In this document: one piece after another, positions 58,162-64,000 of the stretch | How the letters are laid out: every line of letters begins with the position of its first letter | How positions within the stretch are numbered: position 1 is the first letter of the stretch | Source: Streptomyces malaysiense | GTDB lineage: Bacteria; Actinomycetota; Actinomycetes; Streptomycetales; Streptomycetaceae | Direction: 5' to 3' | Assembly: GCF_000980885.2 (NCBI RefSeq) | Contig: NZ_LBDA02000018.1 | Coordinates: 1-64,000, forward strand | DNA length: 64,000 nt | Program-made: the position numbers and the translations under genes | The notes under the pieces: model-generated | Database searches by the model: none | What the model saw: the letters and a program-made list of their open reading frames with translations, nothing else | What the model was told of the DNA's origin: nothing

Positions 58162-58252
58162 CGCTCCTCCCCCCCCTGGCCGACGGCCGCCGTGGCGCGG
58201 CGCGCCGGGGCCGGGGCGGCGGGGCCCGGCGGCGGGGCCCGGCGGCGGTGGG

Positions 58253-59104
58253 TCAGCCGGTGGCGAAGGCGTTCAGCTGTGCCGTGCCGCCGTTGAAGCG
58301 GTCGTGGTCGCCCACGGTCTCGCCGGTGGAGGTGTACTGCCACATCGTGTAGGAGGCCCAGCCGGCCGGCAGCGTGCCCGCCGTCGAGGCGTAGCGGGCG
58401 ATCCACAGCGGGTTGGTCGCGCCGAAGCCACCGTAGTCACCGGTGCACTCGGTCCACCAGTTGGTCGCGGTGTAGATCACCGCGGCGCGGCCGGTACGGG
58501 CCCGGTAGCGGTCGAGGAAGTCACGGATCCAGGAGATCATCTGGCTCCTGGACTTGCCGTAGCAGTCGCCGCCGTACGGGTTCCACTCGATGTCGAGCAC
58601 CCCGGGAAGAGTCCTGCCGTCCGCCGACCAGCCGCCGCCGTGGTCCACGAAGTAGTCCGCCTGGGCGGCGCCGCCGGTGCTGTCCGGGGTGGCGAAGTGG
58701 TAGGCGCCGCGCACGACGCCGACGTCGTAGGAGCCGTTGTACTGCTGGGTGAAGTAGGTGTTCTGGTACGACGTCCCTTCCGTGGCCTTGGTGTACGCCC
58801 AGCGCACCCCACTGCCGTACAGGGTCGTCCAGGCGACGTTCCCCTGGTAGCTGGAGACGTCCACGCCCTCGGTCAGGCCGGCGCGGGAGTCGGAGAGCGA
58901 GTCGGCGGTGGGGCCGGGGGCGGCACCGTCGTGGACGAGGACGCCCACGCCCATGTAGGCGGTGCCCCGCTCGAGGGTCGCGGCGCCGCTCTCGGGCACG
59001 GCCGCCGGGACGGACAGGGTGAGGAGGAGGCCGGTCAGCACGCCGGTGACGGTCAGGCGTGAGCGGCCGCGGGAGAGGGATATCGATCTTCGCACGGCTT
59101 CCAT
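58253..59104 (-). CDS. Secreted GH25 muramidase (lysozyme)
   Basis: 283 aa from ATG 59104 (alternatives at 59116 and GTG 59131). Signal peptide about 1-40 (RSISLSRGRSRLTVTGVLTG). GH25 catalytic motifs: EGVDVSSYQGNVAWTTLYGS (first Asp), YHFATPDSTGG, PGVLDIEWNPYGG (catalytic Asp/Glu pair), IYTATNWWTECTG, LWIARYASTAG and the terminal MWQYTSTGETVGDHDRFNG. Cleaves N-acetylmuramic acid linkages of peptidoglycan; secreted lytic or growth-remodelling enzyme. Confidence 0.93.
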   Translation of the reverse strand: MEAVRRSISLSRGRSRLTVTGVLTGLLLTLSVPAAVPESGAATLERGTAYMGVGVLVHDGAAPGPTADSLSDSRAGLTEGVDVSSYQGNVAWTTLYGSGVRWAYTKATEGTSYQNTYFTQQYNGSYDVGVVRGAYHFATPDSTGGAAQADYFVDHGGGWSADGRTLPGVLDIEWNPYGGDCYGKSRSQMISWIRDFLDRYRARTGRAAVIYTATNWWTECTGDYGGFGATNPLWIARYASTAGTLPAGWASYTMWQYTSTGETVGDHDRFNGGTAQLNAFATG

Positions 59105-59243
59105 CCGACCCGGCATCGGGCCGCACCGCACGCCGGGTTCCGCCCAACGAAGGCGGACGGTGCCGGTTTTGCGCCCATCCGGGTGGCCCGCCGGCCGGTC
59201 GTGGGCGCCCCGTGCGGGGTTCCGACGACCGGCCGCGGGTCCG

Positions 59244-61112
59244 TCAGCCGTCGATGCGGTGCTGGGTCCAGAAGGAGGTCAGGTCCGTGCTGGTGGCGGC
59301 CTGCGCCGCGGCCTTGAACTCGGCCGTGGTGGAGACGCCGTACCAGTGCGCGGTCGCGTAGTCCTTCAGCAGCTTGGTCATGGCGGTGTCGCCGATGAGG
59401 CGCCGGAGGTCGTGCAGCGCGCACTTGCCGTAGCCGTAGACCACGGTGGAGTAGCGGGAGGAGTGGGCGTCCCAGTACGCCATCGAGTTGGTGATCTTCT
59501 CCGCGCCGGAGGCCCAGGAGACGCTGTTCCAGCAGTTGGTGCCGGTGATGCCCCGGGCGAGGTCGGTCGAGTAGTCGGCGAACGCCTCGTCCAGCCAGGG
59601 GCTGTTGTACTCGTCGTCGCCGACGATGCCGTACCACCACTGGTGGGCGATCTCATGGGTGAGCGCGGTGCTGCTGACCAGGTCGAGGACGAAGCCGGGG
59701 TACTCCATTCCGCCGAACCAGTAGTTGTTGTCGAGGACCGCGTCGAGTTCTCCGTACGGGTAGGCGCCGAAGCGGCCGGCGTGGGTGTCGACGGCGGACT
59801 CGGCGGTGCTGAGCATCGACCGGGCGCTGGAGGAGCTGATGCCGGACACCGAGTAGACGTTCACGGCGACGCCGGCCGGCGAGGTGCCGGAGATCTTGCT
59901 GAAGGGCCCGGCGGCCCAGGCGAAGTCACGGACCTGGGAGGCGGTGGCCGTGGTGATCGTGCGACCGCTGGTGCCGGGCGTGTCGGTGGACGTGCCGGTG
60001 GCCGGGACCAGCAGGCCGCTCGGGTGGTCGAGGGTGACCTTGAAGTCGGCGGCCAGGGAGTAGAAGGCCTCCCCGTTGTCCGTGTACGGGTCGAGGTGCC
60101 AGCCCGCGCCGTCGCGGATCGCGAGGACCGGCAGGGCGTTGCCGATGAAGCTGTACGCGCCGTCGTGACCGAAGCGGTCGGCGCCGCTCGGCACGGTGAT
60201 GCCGAGGTCGAAGCCGATGGTGGCGCTCTGCCCCTGGGCGAGCGGGGCGGGCAGGGCGATCTCCAGCGCGGTGCAGGCCACGGAAAGGTCGCCCGCGGTA
60301 CCGCCGGTGACGTTGGTGACCTTGATCGGCATCGCGGAGCACGTGCCGTGGTAGTTGTCCCACAGCCGCAGGTAGACCTCGTCGAGCGCGGTGGCGGAGG
60401 CGTTGGTGAAGGTCACGCTCTCGTGCCCGGTCCAGGAGGTGCCGGTGCTGTCGCTCGCGAGGTTCACGGTGTAGCCGGGTGCGGCGGGGGTGCGGGTGGT
60501 GTCGCCGGGCGGAGGCGTGGTGCCGCCGGAGGTGTCGAGGGCGATGTCGTCCAGGACGAAGCTGGTCTGGAGGCTGTAGTCCTCGGTGCCGGTGAAGGAC
60601 AGGGTCACCGTCTGCCCGGCGAAGGAGGAGACGTCGAAGGACTTCCGCGCGTAGCCGGTGTTCTCGTCCAGGTTGGACCAGCCGGCCAGGGTGGTGCCGC
60701 CGATCTTGGCGGTCAGCTTGTCGTAGGCGGTGCTGGAGGTCGTCTCGGCGGTGTCGATGTGCAGGTAGAAGCTGAGGGTGGCGGTGCCGCACCCGCTGGG
60801 GATGGTGACGCTCTGGCTGAGGGTGTCGGTACGGCTGTTCCCGGTACCGTCCAGCCAGGCGTACGAGCTGCCGCCGTGCGGGCTCTGCCCGGTGCGGCTG
60901 GTGATCACGGTCGGCGAGGACGCCGTCCACGCCGGACTCCCGTTCTCGAAGCCGCCGTCGGTGACCACCTGGGCGGGCGTGCAGTCGGCGGCCGTGCCCG
61001 CGGGGGCGGGTGCGGTGTGCGCGGCGGCGGGTACCGCGGGGAGGAAGAAGGCGGCCAGTGCGGCGGCGGTGAGCGCGGCAACGCCTGCGGCCTTGTGGGG
61101 GGTCGGTCTCAC
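59244..61112 (-). CDS. Secreted M1-family zinc metallopeptidase
   Basis: 622 aa. Signal peptide about 1-32 ([20 protein letters not shown]). A carbohydrate-binding-like beta domain (about 40-195, [14 protein letters not shown] ... [11 protein letters not shown]) precedes the M1 part, which starts near 215. Zinc motif HEIAHQWW at H486/E487/H490 with the third ligand E509 (DEAFADY), and the MEYPG exopeptidase-like motif ([11 protein letters not shown]). The extra N-terminal domain is unusual for M1 enzymes and suggests surface substrate binding. Convergent neighbours on both sides are absent; monocistronic. Confidence 0.92.
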   Translation of the reverse strand: MRPTPHKAAGVAALTAAALAAFFLPAVPAAAHTAPAPAGTAADCTPAQVVTDGGFENGSPAWTASSPTVITSRTGQSPHGGSSYAWLDGTGNSRTDTLSQSVTIPSGCGTATLSFYLHIDTAETTSSTAYDKLTAKIGGTTLAGWSNLDENTGYARKSFDVSSFAGQTVTLSFTGTEDYSLQTSFVLDDIALDTSGGTTPPPGDTTRTPAAPGYTVNLASDSTGTSWTGHESVTFTNASATALDEVYLRLWDNYHGTCSAMPIKVTNVTGGTAGDLSVACTALEIALPAPLAQGQSATIGFDLGITVPSGADRFGHDGAYSFIGNALPVLAIRDGAGWHLDPYTDNGEAFYSLAADFKVTLDHPSGLLVPATGTSTDTPGTSGRTITTATASQVRDFAWAAGPFSKISGTSPAGVAVNVYSVSGISSSSARSMLSTAESAVDTHAGRFGAYPYGELDAVLDNNYWFGGMEYPGFVLDLVSSTALTHEIAHQWWYGIVGDDEYNSPWLDEAFADYSTDLARGITGTNCWNSVSWASGAEKITNSMAYWDAHSSRYSTVVYGYGKCALHDLRRLIGDTAMTKLLKDYATAHWYGVSTTAEFKAAAQAATSTDLTSFWTQHRIDG

Positions 61113-61524
61113 ACGCTACTCCTTTTGCGGCGGCCGGGGTCCCGGCCTGCTCGACGGCCGCCCGGCCGGCTGGGATGCGCCGGGGCGGCCGTGTACGGGG
61201 CTTGCGCGAGCGCTGTGCTGAGGAACCGGTCGCCTCCCCCGCTGGGGTCGGGGCGACGACTGCCGAAAGAGTGCCAGATTTGACCCGTCCATGCCAGACG
61301 GCTCCGCCGGTTCGGCGTGGGAACGGCGGGGCGGGTGGATGCGGCGGTCCGGCTCGCGGGACCGTCGGCCGCCGTCGGAACCGGCCGCGGGGCACGGCCC
61401 TTCGGCCGGGAGCGCGGGGCGGGCAGCGGCCGGGAGCGCGGGGCGGGCGGACGCGCCGCGGCCCGAGGGCGGCGCCCCGCCACCGGACGGGCCGCGGCCG
61501 GTCAGCCCGGCCGGCCCGGCCGGG
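61113..61524. other. 412-bp intergenic region
   Basis: Upstream of the M1 gene and downstream of the minus-strand gene ending at 61525. The part near 61260-61300 is locally AT-richer (AGAGTGCCAGATTTGACCCG) and may hold the M1 promoter. Contains the 21-bp direct repeat listed separately. Confidence 0.4.
61404..61448 (+). repeat. 21-bp direct repeat
   Basis: Identical copies at 61404-61424 and 61428-61448 (period 24), beginning GGCCGGGAGCGCG. Confidence 0.75.
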
Positions 61525-62181
61525 TCACTTCTGGCGCACGGTCAGGAGCACCGCGCTCAGGCGGTCGCCCGACGGGGCGGGCCAGCCCGTGGAGACGTGG
61601 CCGAGACAGGGCACGGCCGGGACCGGGGCGTCGGCGTCCGCCGGGGTGAGGACGCGGTGGAGGCGCAGCACGGTGCCGTGCGGGGTGGGCAGGTGGGTGC
61701 CGTCCGCGTCGTCGGCCGGGGTCGGGGTGAAGGCCACCGGGGTGAACGGGGCGCCCGTGTAGTCGTGGGTCACCTCGTCGTCCGGGACGTCGGTGACGCT
61801 CTGCGCCATCGCCCGCGTGCCGCCCGCGACGAGCCGCAGCAGCTCGGTGACCAGCACCGGGTCGCGCATGCCGTCGTACGCCCAGCGCGTGCCCAGGACA
61901 CCGTGCTCCATGGTGCCGATGAGGGCGTGCTCGGCGCCCTCCAGCGGCGCGCCCCGGTAGCTGAGCGGCACCAGGTACACGGTCCGCTCGGGGCACGTGG
62001 TGTCGGTGGCGATCATGATCTCGATGCCGACCTCACCCTCCGGGTCGTCCAGCCGGAAACCGCCGGTCTTCTCCAGGACGGGGGTGCCCGCGCCGCCGCG
62101 GTACCACGGGCGGGAGGGCAGCCACCCGGCGAGCAGTTCGGCTTTGGAGGGGGTGAGGGTCGTGTGGTGGATGACGGCCAT
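61525..62181 (-). CDS. Maltokinase N-terminal cap-like domain protein
   Basis: 218 aa. The opening AVIHHTTLTPSKAELLAGWL followed by RPWYRGG and GFRLDDPEGEVGIEIMIA matches the stand-alone proteins annotated 'maltokinase N-terminal cap-like'. The kinase domain is absent, so it is not an aminoglycoside-phosphotransferase-type enzyme. Conserved tail GWPAPSGDRLSAVLLTVR. Function unknown, possibly trehalose/maltose metabolism related by homology only. ATG 62181 lacks a strong RBS. Confidence 0.75.
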   Translation of the reverse strand: MAVIHHTTLTPSKAELLAGWLPSRPWYRGGAGTPVLEKTGGFRLDDPEGEVGIEIMIATDTTCPERTVYLVPLSYRGAPLEGAEHALIGTMEHGVLGTRWAYDGMRDPVLVTELLRLVAGGTRAMAQSVTDVPDDEVTHDYTGAPFTPVAFTPTPADDADGTHLPTPHGTVLRLHRVLTPADADAPVPAVPCLGHVSTGWPAPSGDRLSAVLLTVRQK

Positions 62182-62220
62182 GAGGTGGTGGTCTCCCCGG
62201 TGTGAGCGTGCTGATCGGGC

Positions 62221-62892
62221 TCAGCCTCGCACACCGTCCGGGGACTCCAGCGCGGGACTCAACCCCGCCCAGGGATTGGGCCCTTCGCCGGTCACCGGCC
62301 CGCAGACCCCGGCCCCCCGCTCCCGGGCGGTGCGCACCGCGAGCGGGACCAGGGCGGCGGGTACTCCGTACACCAGGTGGCAGATCCGGTCGGGTGGCCG
62401 GCGCGCGGCCCAGGACGGCCGGGTGAACGACGAGACGTACGTCGACCAGTGTCCCTCGAACGTGACGGTGAGATCGGCGAGCCGGACGTAACCCGGCGCC
62501 GGATGGACCCCGGGGTTGAGCACCACGGTGCCGGTGCCGAGTCGCCGCAGCTCCCGGACCAGGCGGCGGCATTCGGGCAGGCCCTCGGCGGTCGCGGTGA
62601 CCCGGTCGAGGAAGCAGCCGTCGGTCCGGTACCAGAGCCGGTGCCGGCGCGCGTCCTCGGTGATCGCGGCCCGGTCCCGCGTCCCGTAGTCGGTGTCGAC
62701 GTAGCCGAGCAGCCGGGCGCCCGCCGTGCGCAGCGCCCGTGCCGCCGAGGTGTAGGCGGGGTCGGGCGCCGCCCCGGGCCCGCTCGCGGGGTTGAGGACG
62801 ACGGCGTAGGTGCGGGCGGCCGCCGTGATCAGCCGGTGCCAGGCGCCCGGGTCCTGGGCCGGGTGCACGTACAGCGGTATCAGCAGGCTCAC
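62221..62892 (-). CDS. Spherulation-specific family 4-like protein
   Basis: 223 aa from GTG 62892, which overlaps the upstream epimerase stop (GTGA). TIM-barrel-like sequence: LLIPLYVHPAQDPGAWHRLI, YAVVLNPASGPGAAPDPAYT, GARLLGYVDTDYGTRD, DGCFLDRVTATAEGL, VVLNPGVHPAPGYVRLADLT, HLVYGVPAALVPLAV. This is the spherulin-4 family related to Ega3/GH114-like endo-galactosaminidases. No signal peptide. Translational coupling to a sugar epimerase suggests a surface-polysaccharide role. Confidence 0.85.
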   Translation of the reverse strand: MSLLIPLYVHPAQDPGAWHRLITAAARTYAVVLNPASGPGAAPDPAYTSAARALRTAGARLLGYVDTDYGTRDRAAITEDARRHRLWYRTDGCFLDRVTATAEGLPECRRLVRELRRLGTGTVVLNPGVHPAPGYVRLADLTVTFEGHWSTYVSSFTRPSWAARRPPDRICHLVYGVPAALVPLAVRTARERGAGVCGPVTGEGPNPWAGLSPALESPDGVRG

Positions 62893-63773
62893 GGCGCCGC
62901 CGCCCACAGCGCGGCGAGGGCGTCGTCCAGGCCGTGTGCCGGGCGCCAGCCGAGGGCGCGCGCGGCGGCACCGATGTCCGAGCACTGCCAGGACACCTGG
63001 GCGGAGCGCGCGGAGCCGCCCCCGTCCTCCGCCAGCCGCCCGCGGAATCCGGCGAGCCGGGCGAGCCCGTGCACCAGTTCGCGCACCGGTACGGCCCCGC
63101 CGCCGCCGATGTTGAGCACCGGCGGCAGCGGTCCGGGCGCGGTGACGGCGAGGGCCACGGCGTGCGCCACGTCGCGGACGTCCACGAAGTCACGGTAGGC
63201 CGACAGGTCCCCGAGCCGCAGCACGGCCGAGGGATCGGAGCCGGCCGTGCGCAGCAGCCCGGCCATCCGGCCGGGCAGGCTCGCCGCGGGCGCCCCGGGC
63301 CCCACCGGGTTGCCGATCCGCAGCACCACCGCGTCCAGCCCCGCCCCGGTCACCGCGAGGGTGCCGGCGAGTTTGGTGGCGCCGTACGGGGTGACGGGGC
63401 AGGCGGGCGCCGACTCGGTGACCGCGGCGCACGGAGTGCCGGGGCCGTACTCGGCGGCGGAGCCGAGGTGGACCAGGCGGGCCGCGGGCGCCGCCTCGCG
63501 CAGCGCGGCGCAGAGCACGGCCGGTCCCCGGGCGTTGACCTCCGCGAGCGTGACCGGGTCGCCGCCGGTGGCGCCCGCGCAGTTGACCACGGCGTCGGGC
63601 GCGGCCGCCGCCAGGGTCTTGGCCAGCCGCTCGGGCCGGTCGGCGGCGAGGTCGACGGCGAGATCGGCGCCGGTGCGGCCCCCGGTGAGCAGGTGCGCGC
63701 CCGGGAGGGCGCGCACCCGCTCGGTCACCCGGCGGCCCAGATATCCGGTGCCGCCCAGGACGAGAATGCGCAT
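62889..63773 (-). CDS. NAD-dependent epimerase/dehydratase (sugar nucleotide)
   Basis: 294 aa. Extended-SDR Rossmann motif ILVLGGTGYLGRRV at the N-terminus; active-site Ser (HLGSAAEYGPG) and Tyr-x3-Lys (PYGATKLAG); FVDVRDVAHAV and LNIGGGGAVPVRELV as in UDP-glucose 4-epimerase-like proteins. Middle gene of a leftward cassette of nucleotidyltransferase, epimerase and spherulin-4-like protein. Spacing to the upstream gene is 7 nt, so co-transcribed. Substrate unknown. Confidence 0.88.
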   Translation of the reverse strand: MRILVLGGTGYLGRRVTERVRALPGAHLLTGGRTGADLAVDLAADRPERLAKTLAAAAPDAVVNCAGATGGDPVTLAEVNARGPAVLCAALREAAPAARLVHLGSAAEYGPGTPCAAVTESAPACPVTPYGATKLAGTLAVTGAGLDAVVLRIGNPVGPGAPAASLPGRMAGLLRTAGSDPSAVLRLGDLSAYRDFVDVRDVAHAVALAVTAPGPLPPVLNIGGGGAVPVRELVHGLARLAGFRGRLAEDGGGSARSAQVSWQCSDIGAAARALGWRPAHGLDDALAALWAAAP

Positions 63774-63780
63774 GCGGGAC

Positions 63781-64000
63781 TCAGGCTCCCTTGAGCAGCA
63801 GGGACTTGCGGGTGGTGAACTCGGCGTTGGCCCGGTCGTAGTCGTCCGGGCGCCCTATGTCCAGCCAGTAGCCACCGAACTCGTAGGCGTGCGGCGGGTT
63901 CTGGGATCTGAGCAGGTCGAGGACGAGTTCGTCGAAGCCGAGCGGCAGCCCGGGGGTGTAGCCGTCGAGAGTGGCGCGGGAGAGGCCGTAGACGCCCATG
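63781..64000 (-). CDS. Sugar-phosphate nucleotidyltransferase (C-terminal part, cut by window edge)
   Basis: About 72 C-terminal residues are in the window; the gene continues beyond 64000. MGVYGLSRATLDGYTP and FGGYWLDIGRPDDYDRANAE are the C-terminal signature of RfbA/GlmU-type nucleotidyltransferases (metal-binding Asp in LDIGRPDDY). It would make an NDP-sugar for the epimerase 7 nt downstream. The Met at 63999 is internal, not the start. Confidence 0.85.
   Translation of the reverse strand, partial: MGVYGLSRATLDGYTPGLPLGFDELVLDLLRSQNPPHAYEFGGYWLDIGRPDDYDRANAEFTTRKSLLLKGA

Noticed and set aside
1..64000. Mobile elements, integrases, att sites, CRISPR arrays, tRNA or rRNA genes
   Set aside because: Looked for transposase or integrase motifs, regularly spaced repeats and cloverleaf-like stretches while reading; none found. 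A tRNA or RNA search program would be needed to exclude small RNAs.

Overview
The window is very GC-rich actinobacterial chromosome and almost certainly Streptomyces. Third codon positions are nearly all G or C, GTG starts and 4-nt start/stop overlaps are common, and the gene set is typical: a gamma-butyrolactone-receptor-type regulator, TerD proteins, an LCP protein, a STAS anti-sigma antagonist, and a PIG-V-like mannosyltransferase. I saw no insertion sequence, prophage, CRISPR array, rRNA or tRNA.

Layout. (1) 0.1-18.5 kb is mixed housekeeping and envelope functions: mannosyltransferase, an orphan ctaD with a small partner, DUF2993 protein, MMPL exporter, methyltransferase, TetR regulator, SDR39U1 epimerase, lamin-tail protein, class II amidotransferase, LCP protein, ArsR regulator, two TerD proteins, a BlaI/M56 pair with a visible BlaI-type operator, ADP-ribosylglycohydrolase and STAS protein. 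(2) 18.5-34 kb is a dormancy/hypoxia island: a cyclic-nucleotide-binding-only protein coupled to a CBS-BON protein, an Rv1733c-like membrane protein, two more CBS-BON proteins, a DevS/OsdK-like GAF histidine kinase, zinc alcohol dehydrogenase, phosphoketolase, four universal stress proteins, a DevR/OsdR-like response regulator and a plain CBS protein. Palindromes of the form GGGCCGnnCGGCCC, or DosR-box-like variants, lie mostly 70-125 bp upstream of these start codons, suggesting one regulon. (3) 34-40 kb holds a TIGR03943/permease pair, a serine hydrolase, an LAXTG-anchored surface protein and a large membrane protein. (4) 40.4-55.4 kb is a complete group 1h (actinobacterial, high-affinity) [NiFe]-hydrogenase locus: a rightward operon (unknown gene, hhyS, hhyL, NifU-like, cysteine-rich protein, two small proteins, hypA) converges on a leftward maturation operon (hypX, hupD, hypB, hypF, hypC, hypD, hypE) at a strong bidirectional hairpin. 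(5) 55.8-64 kb holds an AI-2E permease, a 19-residue micro-ORF with strong RBS and terminator, MOSC protein, a gene with a scrambled frame, GH25 lysozyme, M1 peptidase, a maltokinase-cap-like protein, and a polysaccharide-like tail (spherulation-4-like protein, epimerase, partial sugar nucleotidyltransferase).

How the parts fit. Regions 2 and 4 together look like a persistence module. The GAF kinase and DevR-like regulator would sense O2/NO/redox and switch on universal stress and CBS proteins plus phosphoketolase/ADH carbon flow. The group 1h hydrogenase would supply electrons from trace H2 while the cell is starved. HypX, which makes the active-site CO from formyl-tetrahydrofolate in air, fits an enzyme assembled aerobically. 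A weaker box upstream of the hydrogenase operon may join it to the same regulon. This linkage is inference from motifs and proximity.
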